This document shows, in pieces, positions 47,641 to 60,670 of a stretch of 64,000 nt of DNA. Below the pieces are notes generated by a model. That model was not told the origin of the DNA and did not search any database. It worked only from the letters and a program-made list of their open reading frames with translations. Source of the stretch: Amyelois transitella (Eukaryota; Arthropoda; Insecta; Lepidoptera; Pyralidae); assembly GCF_032362555.1 (NCBI RefSeq), contig NC_083529.1, positions 558,001 through 622,000 on the forward strand, given 5' to 3'. The translations under genes and the position numbers were made by a program. Numbering within the stretch: position 1 is the stretch's first letter; each line of letters opens with the position of its first letter.

Positions 47641-50600
47641 CTAATTTGTGTCCGGTATTAGTGATGAGAAAAATGACGTAAAAATCATCCAAGTGACGGC
47701 GAGCAAAGATTGGTTATTTACGTTGTCCCTTTGTTCCGGTATTTCTTGATTTTGGTTCTGACTGGGTTGGTTCTGGTTTCGGTTTCGCTCGGGTTGGTTT
47801 CGGTTTTCCTCGGGTTGGTTTCGGTTTTGCTCGGGCTGGTTTCGGTTTTCTTCGGCTTGGATACGGTTTCGGTTCTGTTCCGGTTGGTTTTGGTTCTGGT
47901 TTTCCGGTCGCTCGTTGCGGCGTTCCGGTTGCACTTGCGGTGGGTTCACGTGGAGGTCGCGGAAGAAACCAATCTGGTGCCTGTAATAGATTACAATAAG
48001 AATTAGATAGATTAATCGTTTGCAGAATACATTCAAAAAAACCTCTCTAATGAAAAAAATATTAATGTGATATGTCGTGAGCATTATACAGAACATAAAA
48101 CTATTTGACGCCGAACACCAACGACGGAACTATTTGTCTGGTGATCAGATCGATCGGTTATCATGCCGTAGCACCCAGGTTCGGTGCCCAGCGACGGAAA
48201 GTTTTATTTTTTGTTTTTAACTATTTTGTACGGTCAATCTGACGTTCACCGAGCACCGCTCGGTCACCCAGGTACTGGACCATGATCCAGGCGTGACAAA
48301 CAAACAACAACTTCAGAAGAAACTTACTAGCACTACCTTAGTTTAGTTTAATTAGTAATCTAAGTAATTTTGTTATTGCTAAGCTTGGTTTAAGTTTAAT
48401 AAATAAATAAATATTATTACGTCTATATCCCTTGCAGGGTAGACAGTGCCAGCAGTCTAGCAAGACAGACAGGCCACGTTCAGCTGTTGGAAAAAACACT
48501 TACAGATAACCCGCAGCCGCCAACAGCAGCACCAGCAGCAGCCTCACCGGGCTGCCGTAGAGGTAGACCAGGGAGAACAGGATGGCGAGCCTGGAGGCCG
48601 CGTAGAGGTGGTCCAGCCAGTCGCGCGCCAGCCCGTCGTCCCCGTCCGCGTCGCGCGGCGGCGCGGGGGGCGCGGGCGGGGGGGCCTCCGCGGGGGGAGC
48701 GGGGGGCGCGGCGCCCGCCTGCCACCTGGCGGGGCAGCGGACATTACTCTTGATGAAGGTTGTTTTAGTAGGGAACATTTGTAAACTAGGGGAATACCAC
48801 TAAGGGTTAGTTATAAACTAATGAAATACCATTTACTTAGGCTTACAAACTTGGGATTCTTTTTTTAGGCGATGGGCTAGCAACCTGTCACTGTTTGAAT
48901 CTCAATTCTATCATTAAGCCGAATAGCTGTACGTGGCCATTCGGTTTTTTCAGGACTGGTGGCACTGTCTACCCCGCAAGGAATATAGACGTGATCATAT
49001 GTATGTATCGATGTCACTGACCGTTAATGACTATAATACTTTTAAGATATTCATTAAAATCTTACATAAGAACCGTAATTCAAATATACTAAAAATTAAC
49101 AAAAAACGGCTTCAGTGGCGCAGCGGTAGTGCGCTTGTCTGTGTCAACGGAGGTCCCGGGTTCGAATCCCGGCCAGGGCATAATGAGAAACGAACTTTCT
49201 GTGATTGGCTTGAATCTTGGATGGCTATCTACATATGAGTATTTATTATAAAATACACTGTCGTTGAGAAAGTATCTCGTGACACAAGTTTCGAGCTTAC
49301 TTCGAGGCAAACTCAATCTGTGTAATCACACATACATATATATTTATTTTAAATATTTTATCTGACTTTTTGACCAGTTTTGAAAATTAATCGCATTTTT
49401 AGCTTAATTTGCACAAAATGATATCATTATTTGCTACTTATTGTTCTCAGAACATCTGTTTAAACGTAAACATGACATTCATAGATTTATTTTATCAAAA
49501 TTAACACCAATGAGAGTCACTGGGAGTCGATTCATGATTATTGTAAAGAAATGTCTTATCTCTTTTTTTCTAACTCTATGGATAACCTTGTGGCGACATC
49601 TTTTGGTCACAATAGCCAATCACACGACGCGCCTGCACATTCAAGCAACTGGATATTGTAACCAAAAGTATCATAGTTCTCTATTTTTTTTAGAATTAAT
49701 AAAGTTAATTTTTTTTTTCATTATTATAGGACACTTCATATCACTTAATAATTGTCATATCTTTCGGTTTCACAACATTGGTTGACGTCAAATAAATAAC
49801 TTAAATCTTAGTTTACAGCCGCTTCCAAAGCGTCAGTGCAGTAGAAGCGGTAACACACTGCACTGCAGCATTTTCTCCAACAAATAGAATAGATTTATTT
49901 TCAAAATTAGTTATAAAATTGGATACAAGTTATCACTTATCGACGTCACATTACTTAAATCTAATTATAACTACTAACGCTTCCAAAGCGCGTGTGTTGA
50001 AGAAGCGGCGGAACAAACTACACTGCAGCAAATGTCCTTAAAGGCATAATATACATATATCTGTAAATCATTCAACACTCACATATTAGCATACTGCTGC
50101 ATGTACTGCAAATACGCCTGCTGCATCATCATCATGTGGTTGGCCATGGACGCCGGATCGCTGGTGACAGGCAGGTAGCCATCGCCCCCCAAATTGTAGT
50201 TGGGGTACTGTGGCACCCTGCCGTAGTTGTTGACGAACGAGGTCAGGTAGTTCTGCATCTCCACTGTGTGGTTCTGGTCGTTTTGGCGGGTTTCTGGACG
50301 AGTAACTAAATAAAAAAAAAATATTTGTAATACGTCAAAACTGTTAAAATTCAAAAATTCAAATTCAAAATTTTTATTCATTATTATAGGATACTTCGTA
50401 TCGCTTAATAATTGTCAAAACGTATGGTTTAACAACATTGGTTGACGTCAAATAAATTACTTAAAACTAAGTTTACTGCCGCTTCCAAGGCGTCAGTGCA
50501 GAAGAAGCGGTAACAAACTGCACTGCAGCATTTTCTTCATTCAGCATTTTGTTATTTACTTTCACCGCTTCGACTCTGAGTAGGAAGAAGACCACCAGTA

Positions 50601-53600
50601 TAAGATAATAACTTTCTAAAAAGGAGAACCGCCTCCGATCGACATTCTCCTTTTTTGAAGTCGGTCAGATTTTTTAAAACTTTCTCCTAAATGTAACAAA
50701 CACTGTACTGAAAACCGCATCAAAATCGGTTCAGCGAAACGCGAGACAATAGCGGACAAACATACATACATACAGGTCATCTCTTTCCCATGGATGTCGT
50801 AAAAGGCGACTAAGGGATATGCTTACAAACTTGGGATTCTTTTTTACGCGATGGGCTAGCAACCTGTCACTAGTTGAATCTCAATTCTATCGCTAAGCCA
50901 AATAGCTGAACGTGGCCATTCAGTCTTTTCAAGACTGTTGGCTCTGTCTACCCCGCATGGGATATAGACGGGACCATATGTATGTATGTGGACTAAGAAC
51001 AGTCTGGAGAATGACGTCGGGTAGGTACTTTTCATAAATGCCACAAATACTATAATTCCTGTCGGATTTGCGACTCTTCCACGCGTACGAAGTCGCGGGC
51101 AACAGCTAGTGTATAAATGAATAAATACCTTCCGGCCTCACAGCTTCACTCTGTCCACTGGGTGGGTTATCACTGTTCACCGTCACATTCCTCCGCCTCA
51201 TACCCTCGTTATCATTGGTCTCGGCCATTCTCCGTTTTGGCGTACACACTAGGTGCATTATATGAGCGATCTGACTCTCGTAAGTCCTGAGTACATCCTT
51301 CAATATCGCATTGTCGTCTAGCAACTGGCCTGAGTATATAATTTTTTGTTCGTCCGTACTCTGTAACAACAATGTTTTCATATATTTACATATATATATA
51401 TATGTATATACAAGCTGTCATATATAAAAAAAATATGGCCGATTCTCATACCTACTCAATATGCTTACAAAATTTCATGGGAATCGGCCAAGCTATTTCG
51501 GAGGAGTACGTGAACGAACATTGTGACCCGAGAATTTTATATATATCATGTCCTTATAACGGGGTAGACAGAGCCACAGTCAAGAAATATTTACTTGTGG
51601 GTAAAAACTGTACTATAACGATTTGCGACCCTCCCTGGCTTTATAGGTAGCATTTATACATATGTATAAACCTTCTTGAATCACTCTATCATTTAAAAAA
51701 ACTGCATCAAAATCCGTCTGAAGTTAAAGATCTAAGCATACATACATATTACCACGTCTATATCCCTTACGGGGTGGACAGCCAACAGTGTCGAAAAGCC
51801 ACATTCAGCTGTATGGCTATGTGGATACCAAAAGTAATCTTACCAACTATGTATTTACACAGATGTGCTAGTGCAAATTTGTCAATTTCTTAAAAACGTT
51901 CTAGCCCAAAATTATTCATTTAAGTGTGTTTAAACTTATATTATTTACTAGTACCGCCCGCGACTTCGTCCGCGTGGAATCAATCCCGCGGGAACTCCGG
52001 GATGAAAAGTAGCCTATATGTTATTCTGGGTCTTCAGCTACTTATAAACCAAATTTCATCGTAATCGGTTCAGTAGTATTTGCGTGAAAGAGTAACAAAC
52101 ATCCATACTGACATACTCACAAACTTTCGCATTTATAATATTACCAGTAGTAGGATTTTATAGAAAAAAACACTACACATTTTAATTAAATTTATTCCTT
52201 CACTGAAAATGTTTCAAACTATTTGTGAATTTGTAATTCTAGCCCATAATATTTATTATTGTGAAAATTAATTTCCTACATATAAAAAAATTCGTACATA
52301 CTTCACAAAGTGAACTGTAACTAACAAAAATGAACGAGTAATTGTTCCCATTGTGTGAGTAACCTCGACGAGTACTAACCTTATCAATTCGGTCAAGCGC
52401 GAATTGTGATAACAGTACAGTATGTTTTGTTTGTTGATTACGTAATTGATATTCTGTGCATATATATTTAAGCTAGTTTAGCTAGCTAGGGCCGTGAAAT
52501 CAATCCCGCGGGAACTCCGAAGTAGTCTATGTGTTATTCTGGGTCTTCAGCTACCTACATAATTTTTTTTTATCGTTATCGGTTCAGTAGTATTTGCGTG
52601 AAAGAGTAACAAACATCCATACCGACATCCTGACAAACTTTCGCATTCATAATAATATTAGTAGGACTATAAGTTTCCATACTGGTACAGTAGCGAAGAA
52701 AAAACATAGTGTGTGACAGCTGTTACTCTAAATGTGCAGATTGTAGATTCAATCATGGGAAAAGTGCCGTGTGGTTCCCAGCACCAATATAAAAAAAGGA
52801 TCGCACTCCCACTTTCAAAGAACAGAACGGGATGTTCTTCAAACCCGACATAGAATCCCTTAAAAGTACAGTCCTCTTTATTTTTTTAGTACCAATTTAA
52901 GTTGGCTTTGCTTGCATGGCGGACATTGTCGCTTATGGAAAACGAATGGGAATAATGTGTGAGATTAAGTAGGTCATCATTCATCATTCATCCTTGAGGG
53001 CTTCAATGATGCCCAAAATAACTATTTCACGCGGATGAAGTCGCGGGCACAGCTATATACTTATAAAGATAAAGACTTGGAATATAGTGTTATATTTTCC
53101 TTATAAATAATAAATATAAACGAGAAAAATTACACAGATTGAGTTAGCCACGAAGTAAGTTCAAGGGTTGTGTTGCGAGATACTAAGTCAACGATAGGTA
53201 CTATATTTTATAATAAATACATACATACATATGGTCACGTCTTGCGGGGCAGACAGAGCCAACAGTATTGAAAAGACTGAATGGCCACATTCGACTATTT
53301 AGCTTAATGATAGAATTGAGATTCTAATAGTGACAGGTTGCTTACCCATCGCCTAAAAAAGAATCCCAGAAGTTTGTAAGCCTGTCCCTTAGTCGCCTTT
53401 AACGACATCCATGGGAAAGAGATGGAGCGGTCCTATCCTTTTTTTTTTTTGAATTTAGGCCAATTAAAAAAAGATTTCGTTTCTCACCAAATAAATCAAA
53501 TTGTGAAAGGTTTCTCCAATTTTTCCGTGTACCCTAAACGTTATCGCTTCTGAATAATTGCAATTACAACAGCGGCTATTAACTGTTTTGATAACAAAAC

Positions 53601-55269
53601 AACATTGGAATATGCAATGTCATGTTTGTTTGTTAGGTAACAGGTTTCACCTGAACCATCAAATGTTCTTCTTTATGATGTGATTACACACTAACTTCAT
53701 TACTCATGGGGTAGACAGAGCCAATATGCACAAGAATTGGATGACCTGAGTGTCTTTACATGCATATCTTTAGTCATAGTTTAAAGAGATCTTAAGTACC
53801 TGAAACACTGATTTTTCACCCTAGTTCAGGCTTACTACATCTCGCACCTTAATATTATAAGTAGGGATGTCACGAATGTCACTTTCGTCGCATTCGCGAA
53901 TGCGAATTTAATAATAGTAATTTCGCTTCCTTTCCTCCCGTAAGGCGATTTCGCAGTGGCTGATATATAAGCCCAAACTGTTCTCTCTCTGGGGACTTAG
54001 ATATTTCAGGGCCAGTCAATTTATCATATCAATCGCATAACATTCGCATCAATCAATGCGAGTCTGGTGAAAGCCATAATATAGAAAAGAAAGAAAGAAA
54101 GAAAAATAAAAAAGAGTACTAATACACTTGCAGGGTAGACAGAGCTACTATGTTTAGCTTTTTGGCATGATGATAGAATTGTAATTAAAATAGTGTCAGG
54201 TTGCTAGCCTGTTACCTTAAAGAAGAATTCCAAGTTTATAAGCATATCAAATAATTATAATAAAGATACATAAAAACTACAATAAATAAACAATATACAT
54301 AAATAAATAGGTATACATACACAAATATTGCTTTTTTCTAAGCATTTATGATTAAAATCATGCTTGGAATGTATATCTAGCAAGTTTTTAAAATTCTTGC
54401 TAAATATCAGTGATAAAAAAATTATTATGGCTTAATCTTATCTGTCATTGGATGTGATTTCTACCAGATAAATCATGTTTTGTTAATCATTCTGTCATCA
54501 ATCTTTTACTTATAGAATAGAGTAAAAAGATATTTTTACAAAATTAATTAAAATTAATATCCTATAGACATAATTAAATTTTTAGTGATCTGTTTAATTT
54601 TAATGTATATATTTCCCCATTTTCTCCTACTTGTAAAACTGAACAAAAGAAATATTGACATTTCAGTATTTATATTAATATCTTGTTTTTGTTATTGTTT
54701 GTTTGTAAAAATAGTATTTAAAAGTACATAACACAAAGACAGAAAACATATCAATAATGCACAAATCATGAAATTTATTCATCTCAACACAATGCAACAA
54801 AGATCATAAGCAAAGCACAGCTAACAGAACATGTGACTATCAAACAATTGGCTCTACTAATAATAAATAATTATCTATTGAAAATATCAGGTACCTGAAA
54901 GATGATGTAAATACATTGTATGAAGCTTGCTTGAAAAAAGGGAAAGAAGTATGCAGATATTGTGGCAGTGGTAAGATATAGTACCTACCCAGGAGAGGTG
55001 TGATTTTAGGTCTCTCTCATAAAATACTATTGTGTTACTGGTACAGTATATGATGTCTTTAAGAATATTTACCGAGATTTCTGCATACGCTAAGACCCAG
55101 GCAATGCCAATAACGAAAATCTAAAGAATCTTACCGGTTTACTCGGGTAAACTTGAGATAAGTGGCCCTTAAGTTGTCCTATTGTCCATGACGATTGGCA
55201 TTCGATGTTCTGATCCTCAATCTGCTGATTAGGAGCTTTGACGATGAGTGTCACGTTATCTGGTATCAT
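47641..55269 (-). CDS. Herp: Herpud/Herp, ER-membrane ubiquitin-like protein (ERAD)
   Basis: Herp proteins are ER-membrane, UPR-induced scaffolds of the Hrd1 ERAD ligase (family knowledge). Exons 5' to 3': 55269-55135, 51360-51129, 50305-50083, 48725-48504, 47980-47641. Phases agree; sum 1152 nt, 383 residues. The N-terminal UBL domain (about 5-85) has VTLIVKAPNQQIEDQ, WTIGQLKGHLSQVYPSKP and QKIIYSGQLLDD. The middle has an NYLTSFVNNYGRVPQYPNY and Met/Gln block. DWLDHLYAASRLAILFSLVY and the following LLLVLLLAAAGYL form the hydrophobic hairpin/membrane region (about 235-270). The tail has an Asn/Gln/Arg/Pro repeat region (about 287-350) and ends with WMIFTSFFSSLIPDTN, like the conserved Herp C-terminus. 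Divergent from MED20 over 619 bp. Confidence 0.5.
48835..49008 (+). mobile_element. Family B repeat, partial
   Basis: 3' two thirds of the element (from ggcgatgggctagcaac) in Herpud intron 3; a reverse fragment lies at 48416-48490. Confidence 0.5.
49107..49345 (+). mobile_element. tRNA-derived SINE (family A)
   Basis: Full-length copy with head ggcttcagtggcgcagcggt, box B gggttcgaatcccgg and the standard tail, in Herpud intron 3. Confidence 0.5.
50778..50990 (+). mobile_element. Family B repeat, 5' truncated
   Basis: Lacks the head; begins tctctttcccatggatgtcg and ends with the usual tail, in Herpud intron 2. Confidence 0.5.
51361..55134 (-). other. Herpud intron 1: contents
   Basis: A 3.8-kb intron built largely of repeats: split MITE-like copy (51840-52265), family C fragment (52480-52670), family B (52765-52875; 53217-53450 reverse; 54120-54250 reverse), SINE tail (53105-53220 reverse) and a LINE tail (54890-55015). 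No extra exon seen. Confidence 0.5.
51840..52265 (+). mobile_element. Palindromic MITE-like copy split by a family C repeat
   Basis: Left part 51840-51950 and right part 52150-52265 match 4705-4990. The family C element (51951-52150) sits at the site where the other copy has its central palindrome. Confidence 0.5.
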
Positions 55270-55888
55270 TTTTCACCATTCAACTATCCTTCTTGTGTTG
55301 TTAGATAACAAATAATTTGCAAAATAATCACAACCACAAAACTACGCAAAATTTTCATGTATACGCCTGCGCGATTATTGGGATATTTCGAACTGGTGCT
55401 GACGCAACTTTTTGCCTTTACTGGGTATGAGCTCTTAACAAGATTCACTCACTGTTAACTAATGAAATGATGGGATTTAATGTAAATACAAAATACGACA
55501 AGATTAAATTGGGGCCCCTGTACTTGTCAATTTGTTTGTATGAAATTATTTGTCGATCTCTCATTGGTCCACTTTGATGATGACGTCAGTTATACGTTCT
55601 GTTTCAAGCATAGTCTCTATGTACCTATATTTCTTGGCTTTTATTTTTGTGAAGACAACATTAAGCTATCTGTAGTGTCGTGCGTGACTGTTGCTGTCAC
55701 TCACTGTCAAGTGAATCTGAAGCACTGCATTTATTTATTTATTTTCTTGTAACCTCACTGTTTGTAAAGTTTATAAATTAATTAATATCGAACTTTTGGA
55801 ACTGATTAGCCCATAATATAAGTTAAATATATAGATTCTTTCTGCTTAATTGTAATACTAACTTAAACTTTTTTAACTGTAAACCGCT
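55270..55888. promoter_or_regulatory. Shared Herpud/MED20 divergent promoter region
   Basis: 619 bp between the two start codons. Repeat-free by eye. It contains an ERSE-II-like site and a full CRE (listed separately). No TATA box is convincing, as usual for housekeeping divergent promoters. Confidence 0.5.
55563..55588. promoter_or_regulatory. ERSE-II-like site and CRE (unfolded-protein-response elements)
   Basis: attggtccact at 55563-55573 matches the ERSE-II consensus ATTGG-N-CCACG at 10 of the first 10 positions before a final G-to-T change. tgacgtca at 55581-55588 is a perfect CRE/ATF-type palindrome. ERSE-II was defined in the mammalian Herp promoter (established knowledge). Position about 0.3 kb upstream of the Herpud ATG fits. 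Function is inferred. Confidence 0.5.
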
Positions 55889-58175
55889 ATGGGTGTCACT
55901 GTGTAAGTGTAAGAGAACTTAATTTATTATTTTTGTCAGTTTATGTTATGTTATTAATAAATGAAATTCATTACAGCCTTCAACAATATCCAGTGCCAGA
56001 GAATAAAACCGGCACGTACGTTATAGAATTGCTTACGAAACGGATTTTAGCTCTTGGAGCAACGCAACAAGGGCAGTTTTTGGTTGACTGTGAGAGCTAC
56101 TTGTCTCATCCGCAGATGGGTTAGTGTATTCTTTCTCATTGTAAATTTTTAGTTACACTCTTAGCTGTGATGCATGTGAGGTGGGAATCTGGTTATTGAC
56201 ATTAACCTACACCTTTATCAATAACTGAAGCTACTTTGATATACTAGTAGTCTAATATTGCAAAGCCGTGTGGTTTTCGACACTAACAGAAAAAAAGAAC
56301 CACTACATCTCTTTTCCATGGATGTCGTAGAAGGCGACTATGGGATAGGCTTATAAAATTGTGAACCTTTTTTTAGGCAATGGGCTAGCAACCTGTCACT
56401 ATTTGGATCTCAATTCCATCATTAAGCCGAGCAGCTGAATGTGGACATTCAGTCTTTTCGGAACGATTGGCTCTGTCTACCCTGTAAGGGATATAGACGT
56501 GACTATATGTATTTTATTAAATTCCAGGCACAACAAAAACAGTGCACATCCTTCACAATTCTGAACAGCCGGCGTCAGTGTTCTCCATACTGGAGAGTGG
56601 CACGAAGAACATCCATGTGATAGCGGACGGACTCTTTGACCTGCTCATGATGAAGCTGTCTCAGCATTACACGTCTAAGAAGCAGACCAAGATTGAGAGT
56701 AAAGGTATTGACATCATAAGAAAAAACATACATACACACATACATATGTATAGTTGCATCTGTATCCCTTACCTGTAGCCATACTTAACTAAAAAAAAAT
56801 ATTTATATTAAAGAAAACATATTTTGTATATAAAAAACAAATAATCTCTTCAATAATAAGTGTTACCATATGTTTTTGATTTGAAGAGCAGTAAGAATTA
56901 TATGTTATGTTTTATACAATTTTTTTTTTATTTCCTATGTAATAAATCTCTTAGTTTAGTAACAAATCTCTCAGAAACAAATTATAAATCTCTTAGTTAT
57001 TATTATTGTTTTACAATTAAATTTCAACATAATTTTCATAATAAGACAGAACTAAAGACTAAATATACGGCTTATTTAAAAAAAATATACAATTCTAAAA
57101 CCTTGGCAGGCAGAATATACGAGTATATTTACACAAACTGTACTTAGATAATTAAGATCTATTTTAACCATATTCAAGGAATAAATGATTGGAATTAATC
57201 AGGAAATATAATTATGACATGTTTCATTTTTATTTACACAGCTGAAAGTGGCCTTTCAGTTTTTTCAAGATTGTTAGCTCTGTCTTCCCCTCAAGGGATA
57301 TAGACTTGATGCTATGTATGTATGTTTATTTTTATTTACATGTCTGCAAAGTTACACAATTGTATTATCTTTTATTTTTAGGACCGAGATTCGAGCTAGG
57401 AGACTTCTGTGTTAAGCTCGGCTCGGTGACTATGAATCAGAATTTCAAAGGAATACTGGTTGAGGTAAGTTACAAAGATATAGGTACATATATAATGAGA
57501 AATTTGCTAAGAACTATTTGAATCTTAATCCTCCTATCATTTAGCCCACAGAACACAGTGATATTTAACCATACGGCTGAACTATTTTATTTATTTATAA
57601 TTTGATTTTGCCGTGTGGTTCCCGGCACCAATAACAAAAATAGGAGAATTCCAATTCTTTCCCATGGATGTCCTAAAAGGCGATATAGGTTTTTGTTCTT
57701 TCTTTATTTTCTATATTATGGCTTCCACCAGACTTTGGGTGATTCTGCCAATGTCTTGGATTGAAGAGACACGATACTACGAAATTGGTCAATGGACGGT
57801 TATACGATCTGAAAGGAGAAGGTTAAAAAATGTATAAACACAAAAAGACTAGGGCTATAGGCTTATAAACTTGAGATTCTTCTTGTAGGTGATTCTGTCA
57901 GAGACCCAAACACCTGAGTCTACCCCGCAAGACGTGATTATATGTATGTATGTATGTTATATTTCCAGGTAGAATATCGCCCCTGCGTGATGGCTAACGC
58001 AGTTTGGGGACTCCTTCGAGAGTTCCTACAAGGCCTCTCGGGCTCCACGGTGTCGGTGCAGCCTCCGCAGCACCTCCTCAGCCGGATGAACGAGATCTAC
58101 ACCCCCATAGACACCATATACCAGTACCTGGAGCATTTTAGTGCTTATAGAAAGGTTACTGGCATGAGAGCGTAG
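55889..58175 (+). CDS. MED20: Mediator complex subunit 20
   Basis: Mediator head-module subunit that binds MED18/MED8 and links activators to RNA polymerase II (family knowledge). Exons: 55889-55902, 55977-56119, 56528-56704, 57382-57464, 57969-58175. Phases agree; sum 624 nt, 207 residues, the usual length for MED20. The 14-nt first exon (MGVTV) is a true micro-exon; the frame continues LQQYPVPENKTG in exon 2, as in fly MED20. Conserved blocks: ELLTKRILALGATQQGQFLV, HNSEQPASVFSILE, RFELGDFCVKLGSVTMNQNF, KGILVEVEYRPCVMANAVW and LLSRMNEIYTPIDTIYQYLE. An aataaataaataaa stretch near 58768 may be the poly(A) signal. Confidence 0.5.
56265..56512 (+). mobile_element. Family B repeat copy
   Basis: Complete but diverged copy in MED20 intron 2, ending 15 bp before exon 3. 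Confidence 0.5.
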
Positions 58176-58484
58176 TTAAGTGATCCAGGTTGGATACAAG
58201 AGTGGTCCTATTTAAATAGGTTGAACAATACCCGGAGTAAAAGTTGAACCGAAATGGACGCTGTGGTAATATTAATTTTATTGGGAATTTTTGTAAACGC
58301 CATAGGACCTAGAGAAACTCCCTGAGGAGGCCCCTTTTTAATTGCTCAAAATCCATGTTAAATTACTCAATGACGTTATTATTATATAGAATACTCTTCT
58401 GTGCGATGGTTGCATATCGTGGGACCTTCTAATTTACTAAATGATTATATTCAGTTAGTACAATTTTATATGAAAGCGTCATTG

Positions 58485-58640
58485 GGCCGAAAGAAACTCC
58501 CTGAGGAGGCCCTCTTCGCTGCCGGTTCCTACAAGGTCTCTCGGGCTTCACCGTGTCAGTTCAGCCTTCACAGCACCTCCTCATAGGTAGTATAAAACCC
58601 GGAGTATTAGTTGAACCAAAATGGCGTCGATTTACGGTGT
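58485..58640 (+). pseudogene. Decayed partial copy of MED20 exon 5
   Basis: ttcctacaaggtctctcggg and cagcacctcctcat match 58023-58080 of exon 5 (ttcctacaaggcctctcggg). Flanking pieces (aaactccctgaggaggccc at 58315 and 58494; agttgaacc.aaatgg at 58242 and 58603) are also duplicated. The reading frame is lost. It lies within the likely MED20 3' UTR. Confidence 0.5.
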
Positions 58641-58824
58641 TGTTATCCAAACATATAATTTATTTGCACAATTGTGGCATCAACTATAATAAGTGTCACT
58701 GGTAAATAATATTGCAGTACTGTACTCTGTATAAATTGAAATCCCTACAAAAATTATAGTTTCTGAAAATAAATAAATAAAATCTTTGTTATACTTGCAT
58801 TTATTAATCATTTTTTTTTTTTAA

Positions 58825-60670
58825 CCCTTAAATGGATGATTTTTTTTTCACGTTTTAAAAAAATATATTTGTGTAAAAGACGTGTATTACTGTTTAGGAA
58901 AAATGAGTAAAAAAATCTAGACATGAATTTACTATACTTTTTTTGCAATAATATGAGTGTTGTTTATAAACTACATTGCGCATTCATTGATGTTTTGCAA
59001 GTATGGATAAAATAAGAGTGGATATTGTTTTTGAAATGTATTTATTTATTCTTCATTATGATATTTATAAAAACAATTGATTTTTTTCGTATCACATAAA
59101 GACACACGACATTTTTGGCACATTTTAAATGTAAAGCCTGAACATTTCGGGAATTTGCACCTCTGCTGCTTATCCAGCCAAACTGCCCAATGACATGTCT
59201 GATCTAATCTGACGTCTTTCAAAGGAATTGCTTGAGCTGGTCCACGGAACTTCTTCATTACCAGTTCTCTTTGTATTGTGCTCCTACTTGGTCGACCATG
59301 TTTAGCGCCATTTGCAGGTAGACCCAATTTGCAGAGGGTTTCAGCAAGTTCTAGCCTGAATGTACCCAAATTGAGAAGTTGATCATTTCCTTTCATATTA
59401 TTTACCTTCTTGAACATAACCCATGAATTTATAACTGCGAGGTCCAGGAAATGATAAAATAAGCGGATCGTCCACTTGCGGCTCTTGATTGTGATGTGAT
59501 AACGACCTATAAATGAGTCTAATAAGTCCACGCCTCCCATGTGGGCATTGTACTCCTTGATTACTTTGGGGCATGGAATAGCAACATCTCTCTTTCTTCG
59601 ATTTATCAAAGCGTGTGACTGTGGTTGCTGGTTCTGCTCCTACGTAAGTGGATAGAAGGTTAACGGGCTTGTTATCTTTCCACACAACAGCACTTACGTC
59701 AATATCATCCACAGTAGCCACGTTTTCCTCATAGAATCCTCTGGCTACGTTTTTTTTTCATTATAGTGTTTTTTTTTCAGGCAATTTGCAGTTTCTCAAT
59801 CGGTTTACTCTTACTGTTCCCAGTGAGAAAATTCCTTCTGTGAGAAAATGCTTCCAGTATCTGATTTTCTCCCCTAAAAATAAGGCTGTCTTCAGCAGTA
59901 ACAAGATTCCGTTTTCGCCAAACCAGAGGTCGTTTAGAAATCCCTAGTGATCTACTCTGGGGTGCTGCTTCTTCGGCTTCCAAAATAGGAGGGTCTGGCA
60001 TATTTTCATCGTTGTCGATGACAAGAGGAGGATCAGCATCCACTTTATCAGACTGGGCATTCTCACCTTCATCACTATTTTCAAGGTCTCGAAGAACATC
60101 TCGAGCTGTTTGATAATAGTGACCTTCATCCTCTACTTCGGAGTCTGACCCGTCTAAGCCGTCTTCTGAATCTTCAAGAGTTTCTTAATACTTTTGTAAT
60201 TTCGCTTTCTAGTAATCGCGGCAAGCTGAAAAGCAAAATAAAAATCCTTCACCTAACATGCGTTTATTTAGCAGGCAATGCGCATTGTAGTTTTCCTACA
60301 ACATACCATATTTCGCCTTATTCAACAGTAGCAACAAATTATTTTCAATGTTTTACAACATAAACATGCAATTGAAGATATAATCAAGCAAATAAAAATA
60401 TGTTTTATACTTACATTATATTTTATCAAAGTCCGAACACAGCTACAAAACTTAGTTTCGCGCCACTAGAAAACTTTTCTTCAAAGTGACATTTGACATT
60501 ACCTTTATTTCAAATGCATAAAAGTATTAGATAGTGCCAACATTAAAAGAAGTACAAAATTCGTTCAGAAATAAGAACTAGTTGTCAAAAATAACAAAAC
60601 ATTAATAGAAGGTCAATTTTATCTGTGATGTTTAGTATGTTGTTTAAAAACAACATTATCCATTTAAGGG
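58825..60670 (-). mobile_element. piggyBac-type element, internally deleted
   Basis: Ends are exact: TTAA at 58821-58824 and 60671-60674 flank 13-bp TIRs ccctt-aaatggat and their complement. The TTAA target and CCC termini are the hallmarks of piggyBac. It contains only the N- and C-terminal parts of the transposase gene (minus strand), so it cannot move by itself. Confidence 0.5.
59046..60186 (-). pseudogene. piggyBac transposase remnant without its catalytic core
   Basis: N-terminal part (about 60186-59777): acidic, DSEDGLDGSDSEVEDEGHYY, then LGISKRPLVWRKRNL. C-terminal part (59721-59046): DNKPVNLLSTYVGAEP, then after a frame change EYNAHMGGVDLLDSFIGRYH, a basic WTIRLFYHFL region and a Cys-rich end (CKFPKCSGF..CQKCRVSLC) like the piggyBac RING/PHD-type finger. 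The DDD catalytic core that normally lies between them is absent, and a frameshift near 59600 breaks the rest. Confidence 0.5.

Noticed and set aside
48480..48778. Alternative frames over Herpud exon 4
   Set aside because: Only the frame with DWLDHLY joins exons 3 and 5 in phase and matches Herp.
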